Below are positions 45,109-56,192 of a stretch of 64,000 bases of DNA, piece by piece (position 1 is the first letter of the stretch; the number at the start of each line of letters is the position of its first letter). Source of the stretch: Campylobacter concisus (GTDB lineage: Bacteria; Campylobacterota; Campylobacteria; Campylobacterales; Campylobacteraceae); NCBI RefSeq assembly GCF_003049085.1, contig NZ_PIQX01000001.1, forward strand, positions 62,001-126,000. The letters run 5' to 3'. The translations under genes and the position numbers were made by a program. The notes beneath the pieces are model-generated. The model was not told the origin of the DNA. It saw nothing but the letters and a program-made list of their open reading frames with translations, and searched no databases.

Positions 45109-45767
45109 ACTAGCCCTTTTAACATCTTCATGCCATCATCTGTGCCTAAAATTTTCTCGCAAGCGCGCTCTGGGTGAGGCATAAGACCAAAGATCCTCTT
45201 ACTCTCATCGCAAATTCCAGCTATGCTATCAACTGAACCATTTGGATTTATCTCATTGCCGTGGCTGTCGCAGTATTTTAGCAGGACTTGCTCGTTGTCA
45301 TATAGGCTTTTTAGCGTATCTTCGTCGGTGTAGTAGTTGCCCTCGCCATGAGCGATAGGGATATTTACCACTTCGTTTTTGGCTAAATTTGCTAGGAATT
45401 TATTGTTATTTGAGATCACTTTTAGGTGGTGGTATTTTGAGACGAAATTTAAATTTTCATTTCTTCTCATCGCACCTTTTAAAAGTCCAAGCTCAAGAAG
45501 CATCTGAAAGCCATTGCAAATTCCTAAAATGTAGCCACCTTTTTTCGCATGCTCTTTTACAGCCTGCATAGCTGGGCTAAATTTAGCTATCGCAGCCGTT
45601 CTTAGATAGTCGCCATAGCTAAAACCACCAGGCAAAACGACTAGATCAGCATCGATCTTATCCTCTTTGTGCCAGATGATCTGCGTTTGGCATCCAAGTA
45701 GTTTAAAAGCGTGAGCTGTGTCTTCTTCGCAGTTTGTGCCAGGAAAAAGTATGATCGCTACTTTCAT
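45102..45767 (-). CDS. purQ: Phosphoribosylformylglycinamidine synthase, glutaminase subunit
   Basis: Releases ammonia from glutamine for the fourth step of purine synthesis, in complex with PurS and PurL. The class I amidotransferase triad is present: the nucleophile in GICNGFQ (Cys84), and the His/Glu pair in MPHPERACEK (His198, Glu200). It has 221 residues. It overlaps purS by 4 nt. PurL is not in this window. Confidence 0.96.
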   Translation of the reverse strand: MKVAIILFPGTNCEEDTAHAFKLLGCQTQIIWHKEDKIDADLVVLPGGFSYGDYLRTAAIAKFSPAMQAVKEHAKKGGYILGICNGFQMLLELGLLKGAMRRNENLNFVSKYHHLKVISNNNKFLANLAKNEVVNIPIAHGEGNYYTDEDTLKSLYDNEQVLLKYCDSHGNEINPNGSVDSIAGICDESKRIFGLMPHPERACEKILGTDDGMKMLKGLVW

Positions 45768-46000
45768 AGCACGATCTCGTAGTCTTCGATGACGGTGTTT
45801 GCTAGAAGCTCTTCACACATCACTTTTAGCTGATCTTTTGCTTTATTTTTATCGCTCTCATCGATATCTAAAACGATTTGTTTGCCTATCCTGACATTTG
45901 AAACACCGCTAAACTCAAGTGAATTTAGCGCATGCTCCACTGCCTTACCAGCAGGGTCAAGGACCCCGCTTCTTAATGCTATATTTACAACAGCTTTCAT
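45764..46000 (-). CDS. purS: Phosphoribosylformylglycinamidine synthase subunit PurS
   Basis: Small structural subunit that bridges PurQ and PurL in the three-part enzyme. It begins MKAVVNIALRSGVLDPAGKAVEHALNSL and has the family segment VSNVRIGKQIVLDIDE. It has 78 residues, normal. It lies 8 nt after purC and overlaps purQ by 4 nt. Confidence 0.95.
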   Translation of the reverse strand: MKAVVNIALRSGVLDPAGKAVEHALNSLEFSGVSNVRIGKQIVLDIDESDKNKAKDQLKVMCEELLANTVIEDYEIVL

Positions 46001-46008
46001 CTTTGTCC

Positions 46009-46719
46009 TTAAGAAAGAATTCTTCTTAAAACTTCTTCGTAAGCTACTTTTACGCTACCAAGGTCTTGTCTAAATCTATCTTTGTCAAGTTTTTCGTTTG
46101 TTGTCGCATCCCAAAATCTGCAGCTATCAGGGCTTATCTCGTCAGCTAAGATGATGTTGCCATCTTTGTCGATACCAAATTCGACTTTGAAATCAACTAG
46201 TTTTAAATTTCTCTCTGCAAAGAATTTAAATAATATAGAGTTGATCTCTCTTGCTGTGTGTCTTAGTGTTTGTAGATCTTTTTCGCTCTTTACTAGACCC
46301 ATGATGATGCAGTGCTCGTCAGTAACTAGTGGATCGTGTAAATCGTCATTTTTGTAGTAGAACTCAACAAGTGTAAAAGGTAGAACTGTACCTTCTTTTA
46401 TGCCAAGTCTTTTGCTAAGTGAGCCAGTTGCGATATTTCTCACAACAACTTCAAGAGGTATGATCTCACATTTTTTAACCACTTGCTCAGTGTCGCTGAT
46501 GGTCTCAACTAGGTCAGTGACGATGCCTTTGCTCTCTAGTAGTTTAAAAAGCTGAGTAGAGATTTTGTTATTTAGCGCGCCTTTGCCAGCTTCGTTGCCT
46601 CTTTTTTGAGCGTCAAATGCTGTTAGATCGTCTTTAAATTCAGCCACAAGTAGATTTGGATCGTCTGTGGCGTACATTTTCTTGCCTTTTCCCTCGTAGA
46701 TAAGCTCTCTTTTTTGCAT
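46009..46719 (-). CDS. purC: Phosphoribosylaminoimidazole-succinocarboxamide synthase
   Basis: Joins aspartate to CAIR in purine synthesis. SAICAR synthetase signatures are clear: [14 protein letters not shown] at the start, [11 protein letters not shown]-type ATP-binding region, [30 protein letters not shown] and [14 protein letters not shown]. It has 236 residues. AAAGGAG precedes the ATG; purS and purQ follow directly, while ctpA lies upstream with a 16-nt gap. Confidence 0.96.
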   Translation of the reverse strand: MQKRELIYEGKGKKMYATDDPNLLVAEFKDDLTAFDAQKRGNEAGKGALNNKISTQLFKLLESKGIVTDLVETISDTEQVVKKCEIIPLEVVVRNIATGSLSKRLGIKEGTVLPFTLVEFYYKNDDLHDPLVTDEHCIIMGLVKSEKDLQTLRHTAREINSILFKFFAERNLKLVDFKVEFGIDKDGNIILADEISPDSCRFWDATTNEKLDKDRFRQDLGSVKVAYEEVLRRILS

Positions 46720-46735
46720 GTTGTTCTCCTTTAGA

Positions 46736-48043
46736 TTATTGTTGTTTTATCTTTAAAATTTTGATCGTATCAATCGCTGTTTTTAACTGAATGTCTTCAT
46801 CAACTTTTTTCTGTGTGATTATATTTTTATCATCTTTTGCTTCAGTTTTATTGCCTTCACTTGTTGGATTTATCTTGTTTAGCTCGCTTTTTAGGTGTGC
46901 TTTTAGCTCGCTCTCTTTGATGCTAAATGCACTATCATCACTTTGTGGTACTTTGCCAGGATGCACGACTACATCAGGCGTTACGCCAACTGCTTGGATA
47001 GTTCTGCCACTTGGTAAGTAGTATCTTGCGATGGTTAGTCTTAATGCTTCTGTATCATCTATCGGAAGAATCACTTGGACGCTTCCTTTTCCAAAGGTGT
47101 TTTCGCCAATTATTACAGCACGTTTATGGTCTTGAAGTGAGCCACTTACGATCTCGCTAGCACTAGCACTTCCGCCATTTACTAGTGCAACAAGCGGTAG
47201 TTTTGAAAGAGTTTTACTAGCACTTGCTTTATACTCTACATTTTCAGATGCGTCGCGACCTTTTTGAGAGACGATGACGCCGTTATCTACAAAAAGATCA
47301 ACTAGATCAACAGCTTGATTTAAAAGTCCGCCAGGATTGTTTCTAAGATCAAGTATTATACCACTTGCTTTTGGATATTCTTTGATTGCTTCTTTTACCT
47401 TTGTAACGACGTTTTTGTCAAAATTTGTGACACGTATATAAAGGATATTTTCATTTTCTATCATTTTTGCATAGACAGACTCAACCTTTATAAGATCTCT
47501 TATGATCTTTACGTCAAATGGTTTTTGCTCACCTTTTCGCAAAATCGTAATTGTTATCGGAGTTTTTGGCTTACCGCGCATCTTATTTACGGCTTCATCT
47601 ATCGTTGTGCCGATAGTTGAGTTGCCATCGATCCTTAAAATGATATCGCCTGCCTTTATGCCTGCTTTATCAGCTGGAGTGTCCTCGATAGGCGAGATAA
47701 CGGTTAGGGCGCTATCTTTCATGCCAACTGTTATGCCAAGTCCGCCAAATTCGCCGCTTGTTTGCACCTGCATATCTTTATATGCTTTTTCATTTAAAAA
47801 GCTCGAGTGAGCGTCCAAATTTTGCATCAAACCAGCGATGGCTTTATCGATGATCTCTTTAAATTTAATGTCATCAACGTAGTATTTTTCAACAGTTGAG
47901 ATGGTTTTTGTAAGTTTTGAAAGTGCTTCAAGTTTCGCACTTGCCTCATCTTCAGTTTTAGCAAAAAGTGCATTTACTGCTACGCTTGAGATGAGCAGGG
48001 CACCTGTTATTTTTAGCGCAAAAGATCTAGTAAATTTGTTCAA
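46736..48043 (-). CDS. ctpA: C-terminal processing protease CtpA (S41 family)
   Basis: Periplasmic serine protease with a signal peptide (about 1-28), a PDZ domain (about 95-175, [33 protein letters not shown]) and an S41 catalytic domain. The nucleophile serine lies in [13 protein letters not shown] and the general-base lysine in [11 protein letters not shown] charged tail (about 385-435) follows. It has 435 residues. It probably trims envelope proteins or peptidoglycan-associated enzymes. It heads the minus-strand run through purC, purS, purQ and plsC, divergent from clpB. Confidence 0.95.
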   Translation of the reverse strand: MNKFTRSFALKITGALLISSVAVNALFAKTEDEASAKLEALSKLTKTISTVEKYYVDDIKFKEIIDKAIAGLMQNLDAHSSFLNEKAYKDMQVQTSGEFGGLGITVGMKDSALTVISPIEDTPADKAGIKAGDIILRIDGNSTIGTTIDEAVNKMRGKPKTPITITILRKGEQKPFDVKIIRDLIKVESVYAKMIENENILYIRVTNFDKNVVTKVKEAIKEYPKASGIILDLRNNPGGLLNQAVDLVDLFVDNGVIVSQKGRDASENVEYKASASKTLSKLPLVALVNGGSASASEIVSGSLQDHKRAVIIGENTFGKGSVQVILPIDDTEALRLTIARYYLPSGRTIQAVGVTPDVVVHPGKVPQSDDSAFSIKESELKAHLKSELNKINPTSEGNKTEAKDDKNIITQKKVDEDIQLKTAIDTIKILKIKQQ

Positions 48044-48200
48044 AATATCTCCTATATTTTTTGGCTCAATTTTATTAACATTTGGCTAAAAAAAGCATAA
48101 ATTTAGCCTTATATTTTTAGCTTTTGTCTATTTTTAACACAAATTTATAACAGCAAATTTTAGCAATTAAATAAAAAGAGTGACAAATGTTATAAAAATA

Positions 48201-48221
48201 CTTGACAATATAAGACTAAAG
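48201..48221 (+). promoter_or_regulatory. HspR/HAIR-like operator overlapping the clpB promoter
   Basis: CTTGACA-N7-ACTAAAG matches the HAIR consensus CTTGAGT-N7-ACTCAAG at 11 of 14 positions with exact spacing. It covers the -35 and most of the spacer of the clpB promoter, so binding would block RNA polymerase. Confidence 0.6.
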
Positions 48222-48230
48222 TTATATAAT
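48202..48230 (+). promoter_or_regulatory. Consensus sigma-70 promoter of clpB
   Basis: TTGACA (48202-48207), exactly 17 bases, then TATAAT (48225-48230). A full consensus promoter is rare and suggests a very strong promoter that needs a repressor. The start of transcription would be near 48237, 26 nt before the ATG. Confidence 0.85.
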
Positions 48231-48262
48231 GCCGCCATTATAAAATAACTTAAGGAGCTTTA

Positions 48263-50836
<2,574 letters not shown>

Positions 50837-50847
50837 CTTCAAATTTA

Positions 50848-50874
50848 CTTGGCAGGTTGGATCAACTTGCCAAG
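50848..50874 (+). terminator. Terminator after clpB
   Basis: CTTGGCAGGTT (50848-50858) pairs with AACTTGCCAAG (50864-50874), 11 bp with one G-T pair, loop GGATC, followed by CTTTC. Confidence 0.75.
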
Positions 50875-50939
50875 CTTTCATATAAAATTTATACAAAAAA
50901 TATCTAGAAATAGAGCAGTTTAGCTATTTAAAAATATGA

Positions 50940-52478
50940 CTAAACGCCTAGTAATTTAGCAAGAGCAAAATAAAATATAGCCGATGAGATAGCAGCTGCT
51001 GGAAGCGTGATGAGCCAAGCTAAGATGATAGGTCTTACCATTTTCCAGTTTGCGTTTTTATTTACGATGCCAATGCCCAAAACTGCGCCTATTAGGATAT
51101 GCGTCGAGCTAACTGGTATGCCAAGCTTTGTAGCTAGAAGTATGACGATACTTGAGGCAAGCTCCGCACTAAAGCCAGTTGTCGGCAAAATTTCGGCTAG
51201 TTTTGAGCCTATAGTAGTGATCACCTCTTTGCCTAAAAACCAGAGTCCAACGACAAGCGAGATACCAAAGGTTACCATTGCGATACTAGGTATGGGCGAG
51301 CTTTCGTTTATAGAGCCAGTTTTTAGCACGTCAAGTACGGCTGCAAATGGTCCAACTGCATTTGCAATGTCGTTTGCGCCGTGTGAAAACGCAAAAGATG
51401 AAGCGGTAAAAATTTGAAACCATGAGAAAATTCTATTGATGCTCTTTTCACTATCGTTTTTACTCATGACGTTTATGATAGCAAGGCTTGCAAGATATGC
51501 TAGAGCTCCGATGACGAAGATGATCCAGACTGTTTGGATAATACTAAAGGCTAAATTTATATGCTCAAGCCCTTTAAAAAGCATCATCGACGAGATCACC
51601 ATCGCGGCAAATCCAGCGATGATTGGGATGTGCTTTTTCATCGCTTTAAAAGTGTCTATCTCTTTTTCACCATCTTTCATGATGCGAATTTTTGAGCGAT
51701 ACTCGCTGTATTCAGTGGTTTCGATTTCGTCCTCGTCGATAACTGCGATCTTTGAAAGAGTAGCTATTTGCTCCTCGGCCGGCTTTGTTTTTAGTGCTTT
51801 TACAAAGCTTTCTTTATATGCTTTTCTCTCAGCCTTTAGCGCTTTTAGATTCATTTTAAGTTCATGTGTTGGCTCGATAATCTTACTTTTTACGTAGCCA
51901 AATATAATGTAAGACATCACGCCGCCAAGTAGTGGAGATATAACCCAACTTACGGCGATCCTGCCGATCTCGCTCCATGAGACCATGTTAAATGGTTCTG
52001 GATCTTTTATCATAAAGCCCATAGCAAGTCCTGCTCCAACTATGCCGCCAACGATCGAGTGAGTGGTCGAGACTGGCAGACCTTTTTTGGATGCGTAAAA
52101 TAGCCAAAGGCCTGAGCTAAGAAGGGCTGAGATCATGATGATGACAAATTTCATCGGGTTTAGATCGCTTGGAAATTTCACGATCTCGTTTCTAATCGTA
52201 TTTGTAACCTCTGATCCTGCAAATATCGCACCGCTAAGCTCAAAAATAGCTGCGATGATGAGAGCTTGCTTAAGTGTTAGCGTCTTAGCACCAACGCTTG
52301 TGCCAAAGCTATTTGCAACGTCATTTCCACCGATATTAAAGGCCATAAAAAGACCAAACATGCCAGCGATCAAGAATAAAAAGTAGTTATTTGTCGGGAT
52401 GTATTGATAGCCCCAAACGAAAAATCCAACGCTACAAATTGCAAAAATAACAAATGCCAATAAGTTATCTCGAAGCAA
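50940..52478 (-). CDS. Inorganic phosphate transporter, PiT family
   Basis: Low-affinity cation- or proton-coupled phosphate permease of the inner membrane. Both inverted PHO4 repeats are present: NIGGNDVANSFGTSVGAKTLTLKQAL (about residues 48-72) and HGANDIANAVGPFAAV (about 365-380), with GLPVSSTHSIVGG and GIPVSSTHILIGAV signatures. About 10-11 membrane helices surround a hydrophilic central loop (about 195-285). It has 512 residues. The central loop is charged and contains many Lys and Glu. No pho regulatory gene is next to it. Confidence 0.94.
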   Translation of the reverse strand: MLRDNLLAFVIFAICSVGFFVWGYQYIPTNNYFLFLIAGMFGLFMAFNIGGNDVANSFGTSVGAKTLTLKQALIIAAIFELSGAIFAGSEVTNTIRNEIVKFPSDLNPMKFVIIMISALLSSGLWLFYASKKGLPVSTTHSIVGGIVGAGLAMGFMIKDPEPFNMVSWSEIGRIAVSWVISPLLGGVMSYIIFGYVKSKIIEPTHELKMNLKALKAERKAYKESFVKALKTKPAEEQIATLSKIAVIDEDEIETTEYSEYRSKIRIMKDGEKEIDTFKAMKKHIPIIAGFAAMVISSMMLFKGLEHINLAFSIIQTVWIIFVIGALAYLASLAIINVMSKNDSEKSINRIFSWFQIFTASSFAFSHGANDIANAVGPFAAVLDVLKTGSINESSPIPSIAMVTFGISLVVGLWFLGKEVITTIGSKLAEILPTTGFSAELASSIVILLATKLGIPVSSTHILIGAVLGIGIVNKNANWKMVRPIILAWLITLPAAAISSAIFYFALAKLLGV

Positions 52479-52608
52479 TCAAGCCCCCTTATAAGGTTTT
52501 TGATAGGGATTATATCTTGAAAAATATTAAAGTTTTTAGAATTTTTCAACTTTAAATGATACTAAATTATCATATGTTAGAATCTGAAAAAATTTTTAAG
52601 GATAAATT

Positions 52609-53511
52609 TTGGTTATAGCGATCGATCTTGGCTCAAACACATTTCGCGTAGCACTTGTCAAAAAAGAGCAAAATGGCTTTAGTAATGAGCAAATTTATGA
52701 AAAGATAGTAGGAGCTGCTAGAGGGCTAAATGAAAGTGGCAAGATAGCAGATGAGTCTAAAAATAGGCTCTTTGAAGCGATAGCGGAGGCTAAAAATAAA
52801 TTTGATTTTGACAAATTTAAATGCGCAGCAGTCGCGACTGAGGCTTTTAGGGTAGCGTCAAATAGTGAGGAAATTTTTAGCGAGATAAGAGAAAAATTTG
52901 GCATAAATTTTCATATCATCAGTGGTAAAGCAGAAGCAAAGCTTACATTTTTGGGTGTTCAAAATGCTTTTAAAAAGCTTGGAATAAATGAAAATTTTAG
53001 CGTCATTGACATCGGTGGAGCAAGCTCAGAGATCGGCGAAGATGGAAATTTTATGAGCTTTAAATTTGGCATTATTACATTTTTTGAGAAATTTAAAACG
53101 CTTGATTTAATGCAAGAAAATGCAAAAATTTATACAAAAGATGCAAGAGAATTTTTAAATAGCTTAAAAAATAAATTTATTGTGCTGACTTCTGGCGTAC
53201 CAACTACTATCGCAGCGCTGCGACTTGGACTTAACTACGATAACTATGATCCAAAAAAAGTAAGCGGATTTGAGCTTAAAAATGATGATCTTGCTTGGTT
53301 TGTAGATGAACTTTTAAAGATGGATGATAAGAGCGCTGATGTGGAGGTTGGAAGAAGTAGAAAGTATCCGCTCATCGCTGGAACCTTACTTTTAGAGGAG
53401 CTTCTAGGCGAGCAAGAAGCAAAATTTTTAGTTATTGACGATGGGCTTAGAGAGGGTGTTGGTGTGGCCTATCTGCAAGGAAAATTTCAAGAAATTATCA
53501 CAAATTTTTAG
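52609..53511 (+). CDS. Ppx/GppA phosphatase family protein
   Basis: Exopolyphosphatase or pppGpp 5'-phosphohydrolase of the actin-like ATPase fold. The N-terminal signature is VIAIDLGSNTFRVALV; GAARGLNESGKI, IGGASSEIGEDG and LTSGVPTTIAAL follow. It has 300 residues, the short Ppx/GppA type lacking the C-terminal helical domain of the long E. coli Ppx, so substrate cannot be assigned. The start is TTG at 52609 with TAAGGA upstream. It lies next to the phosphate transporter, divergent from it, which suits a role in phosphate metabolism. Confidence 0.9.
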   Translation: MVIAIDLGSNTFRVALVKKEQNGFSNEQIYEKIVGAARGLNESGKIADESKNRLFEAIAEAKNKFDFDKFKCAAVATEAFRVASNSEEIFSEIREKFGINFHIISGKAEAKLTFLGVQNAFKKLGINENFSVIDIGGASSEIGEDGNFMSFKFGIITFFEKFKTLDLMQENAKIYTKDAREFLNSLKNKFIVLTSGVPTTIAALRLGLNYDNYDPKKVSGFELKNDDLAWFVDELLKMDDKSADVEVGRSRKYPLIAGTLLLEELLGEQEAKFLVIDDGLREGVGVAYLQGKFQEIITNF

Positions 53512-53541
53512 TTAATATTTCAAAAATTTAAAGGAGAGAAA

Positions 53542-53973
53542 ATGAGCATAAGAGAGCAAATTTTATCTGATATAAAAGAGGCTATGAAGGCAAAAGATGA
53601 GTTTAAAAGAGATACTTTAAGAATGCTAAATGCAGCACTTAAGCAAGTTGAAGTCGATCAAAGGATTGAAATGACTGATGAAGTGGTACTTCCGCTACTT
53701 CAAAAGGAGATCAAAAAGAGGGCTGACTCGGTTGAGCTTTATATAAAAGGCGCTAGAGAGGATTTGGCTAAAAAAGAGCAGGGCGAGATTGAGCTTATTA
53801 AGGCATATTTGCCAGCACAACTAAGCGATGAAGAGCTTAAAGAGAAAATAAAAAATATTATTGAAAGAGCTGGTAAAAATTTAGGTGCTGTAATGAAAAT
53901 AGCAAAAGATGAGATCGGAGCAAGTGCTGAAGCAAAACGCATAAGTATGATCGCAAAAGAGCTTTTGGCTTAA
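53542..53973 (+). CDS. GatB/YqeY domain protein
   Basis: Small helical protein with the tRNA-binding tail domain of amidotransferase GatB, but free-standing. It starts with REQILSDIKEAMKAKDEFKRDTLRMLNAAL and continues with VLPLLQKEIKKRADSVELYI, and AYLPAQLSDEELKEKI near residue 95. It has 143 residues, normal for YqeY. Molecular function is unsettled. AAGGAGAG precedes the ATG; it lies 30 nt after the ppx/gppA gene. Confidence 0.93.
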   Translation: MSIREQILSDIKEAMKAKDEFKRDTLRMLNAALKQVEVDQRIEMTDEVVLPLLQKEIKKRADSVELYIKGAREDLAKKEQGEIELIKAYLPAQLSDEELKEKIKNIIERAGKNLGAVMKIAKDEIGASAEAKRISMIAKELLA

Positions 53974-53999
53974 AATCTACAATCTTATAAAACTTCTAA

Positions 54000-54039
54000 T
54001 TTTTGAAAACTTACTTCTAAATGTGTAAGTTTTCAAAAA
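54000..54039. repeat. 15-bp perfect inverted repeat
   Basis: TTTTTGAAAACTTAC (54000-54014) and GTAAGTTTTCAAAAA (54025-54039) are perfectly complementary, separated by 10 nt, about 27 nt after the YqeY gene. It is a likely transcript end, though no T run follows on either strand; the arms themselves end in A/T runs. Confidence 0.6.
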
Positions 54040-54360
54040 ACAAATACGACTTTCATTTTAACAAGATAATTTTAAAGCATAATACTTATATGAATATGTT
54101 AAAAGGTAAAATACAAACTTTTTTATATATTTGTATTGAAAACTATAATTTTCAAACTGTTATTTTAATTTTCTTATTTTTTCTTTTAAATGAATTTAAA
54201 TATTGATTTATAGGCTTATTTTGGATTTTATCTTTTGTATGATTTTAATTTATCCATTAAATTTAATGTAAAAACATTTGTAAAAAATCAGTTAAAATTT
54301 TACAATTTTCAAAAATAATTGTGGTAGAAAATTTAGCTACCCTATTTTTAAATTTAACTA
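54040..54360. other. AT-rich gap with no supported gene
   Basis: About 320 bp of very AT-rich sequence between convergent genes. One open frame of 61 codons (54021-54206, plus) is low-complexity and lacks a ribosome binding site, so I do not call it. A small GGTAG/CTACC hairpin at 54323-54341 could end the minus-strand efflux operon. Confidence 0.5.
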
Positions 54361-54840
54361 TTAGAAAAGTATGTGGACATTTAGTGTGTAGTTTTTAGGC
54401 ATAAAGATCGGCGAGTCTAAAATTTCAAGCAAGCCATCATCAAATGAGAGAAATTCCACTACTCTTTTGCGCCTATTATCAGTTTTTATGCTCTTATCGG
54501 CTAGGTGCACTACCTTTACGATCTGCATTTTATCTGCCGTCCATTCAGAAAAAGCTAGAAATTTAGAGTCCTCTGAAAACAAAAAGCAAGCAGTCGCCCT
54601 TTCGCTAAGTAAAATTTGAAGCGTATCGTCATCTTTAACTAAATTTTGATCAAAATTTGATAGTCTTTTTTCGTGGTTTGAAGGCTCATTTTTTAATTTT
54701 AGACAGTGCTTGCTATTTATAAAAAGTCGTAGCTCGCCAAGGGTTGGAGCGCCCATAGCGACCTCACAGCCTTCAAATTTGGCGCTAAATTTGCCATCAC
54801 TGCTACACGCATTTGCCTCATAGTCCCAAGCCGAGCTCAT
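54361..54840 (-). CDS. Hypothetical protein downstream of the efflux operon
   Basis: I do not recognise this 159-residue protein. It has no signal peptide or membrane helix and is beta-rich. One segment, FLFSEDSKFLAFSEWTADK (about residues 88-106), resembles a beta-propeller blade turn (FSPDSKYLAFSE type), and LFINSKHCLKL and SFDDGLLEILDSP suggest further short strands. Four cysteines occur (positions 12, 20, 46 and 86). It starts 4 nt after the outer-membrane efflux gene, so it is probably the last gene of macA-macB-tolC. A ribosome binding site is weak. It could be a cytoplasmic accessory or an unrelated passenger. Confidence 0.6.
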   Translation of the reverse strand: MSSAWDYEANACSSDGKFSAKFEGCEVAMGAPTLGELRLFINSKHCLKLKNEPSNHEKRLSNFDQNLVKDDDTLQILLSERATACFLFSEDSKFLAFSEWTADKMQIVKVVHLADKSIKTDNRRKRVVEFLSFDDGLLEILDSPIFMPKNYTLNVHILF

Positions 54841-54844
54841 AAAT

Positions 54845-56191
54845 TTACCTATTAAATTTGCCTGCCATGGCTTTGTAGATATTTAGCTCGTCTTGTAAAA
54901 GCGTATATTTTGCTTTTAATAGCCCTATTTTAGCCTCTAGCTCGCTGTTTTTAGCCTCTAAAAATTCTTTTAGTTCTACCTTGCCGTAGGAGTATTTTAG
55001 CTCGTAAATTTTTGAAATTTTTTCGTAGTTTTTTATCTGTTCTTGGTAGTTAGCAAGTAGCGCTTCGTCGTTTAGGTAGCCTTTGTAAAATGCGTCTATC
55101 TCGTTTAATGCGCTATTTAGAGTGCTTATGTAGTTTAGCTTTGCAAGCTCGAAATTTGCCTCACTTACTTTTAAATTTGACTTTAGCTTAGAGTAGTTTA
55201 AAAACGGTAAATTTAAAGCGATGTTGCCATTTAGAAATTTAAGATTAAACGCTTCCTCTTTTTTGTCGGTACTGCTTTTGAGGCTAGCTCCTAGCGTGAT
55301 GCTAGGATAAAAATCTTTTTGACTAGCTTTATAGTTTAGGATACCCTCTTCTATGCGGTAAATGGCCGCTCTTAGATCAGGGCGGTTTGCTATGGCGCTT
55401 GTTGGCACATCTAGATCAACGCCCACGCTTTTTACAGGGCTTAGCGTGAGTCCTTCAAATTTAAGCTCAAATTCTGGCCTCTCATTTAGCAAAATCCTAA
55501 GCGTTTTCTTGGCTACGACTAGCTCTTTTTTGGCACTTTCTATCTTGTTTTGAGCGCTTAAAAGCTGTGAGTTTATCTGTTTTAAGCTTAGCGCCTCCTC
55601 TTTGCCAAGCTCAAATTTAAGCCCAACTATCTTATTTAGCTCATTGTAAATTTCTAAAATTTGCTCATAAGTTTTAATGCTCTCATTTAGATATAAGATC
55701 TGAAAATAGGCGTCTGTTACGGAGTTTATCACGCTTAGTTTGCTAGCTTCCAGATCAAATTTAGTAGCATCTGCTTCAAACATCGCTGCATCTTTGCTAT
55801 TTGCTAGCTTTTGCCAAAGATCAAGCTCATAGCTAAGCCCTATGCTTGAACCAAAACTTCTACTAGAAGCGCCGCCCTCTTTTATATTTTTGCTACTTTC
55901 CGCCTCGATGCCAGCACTAAAGCTTGGGATAAGATTTGCTTCTAAAACGCCAGCTTGAGCGAGTGCTTTATTTACATTTATCGCTGCTTTTGCAAGGTCG
56001 GTATTGTTTTTAAGTGCTAGATCAATGAGTTCATTAAGATAGCTTTGGTGATACTCTTTCCACCAAGAAGTATCCACACCAAGCTCTTTACTGGCGTTAT
56101 CTTCAAGTAAAATTTGCTTGTAGTTTTCATCTATATTTTTAACAGCGCAGCCACTTAAAACAAGTACTAAAGTTAAGCTTAGAAATTTCAT
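54845..56191 (-). CDS. Outer-membrane efflux lipoprotein (TolC/NodT type)
   Basis: Trimeric outer-membrane channel of a MacAB-type tripartite pump. It has a lipoprotein signal, with the lipidated Cys at residue 15 (LVLSGCAVKNI). Two OEP repeats follow: long coiled-coil helices (about 55-240 and 265-440), each with a beta-strand pair (SIGLSYELDLWQKLA and GNIALNLPFLNYSK). I chose the start at 56191, with GGGAG upstream; a longer form adds seven residues overlapping macB. It has 448 residues. It begins 1 nt after the macB stop. Confidence 0.9.
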   Translation of the reverse strand: MKFLSLTLVLVLSGCAVKNIDENYKQILLEDNASKELGVDTSWWKEYHQSYLNELIDLALKNNTDLAKAAINVNKALAQAGVLEANLIPSFSAGIEAESSKNIKEGGASSRSFGSSIGLSYELDLWQKLANSKDAAMFEADATKFDLEASKLSVINSVTDAYFQILYLNESIKTYEQILEIYNELNKIVGLKFELGKEEALSLKQINSQLLSAQNKIESAKKELVVAKKTLRILLNERPEFELKFEGLTLSPVKSVGVDLDVPTSAIANRPDLRAAIYRIEEGILNYKASQKDFYPSITLGASLKSSTDKKEEAFNLKFLNGNIALNLPFLNYSKLKSNLKVSEANFELAKLNYISTLNSALNEIDAFYKGYLNDEALLANYQEQIKNYEKISKIYELKYSYGKVELKEFLEAKNSELEAKIGLLKAKYTLLQDELNIYKAMAGKFNR

Positions 56192-56192
56192 A

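Noticed and set aside
51007-51897. Two long plus-strand frames opposite the phosphate transporter gene
   Set aside because: They are shadows of helices; the minus-strand PiT protein is complete and carries all family motifs.
54021-54206. 61-codon plus-strand frame after the YqeY gene
   Set aside because: Low-complexity translation, no ribosome binding site, and it starts inside a hairpin.
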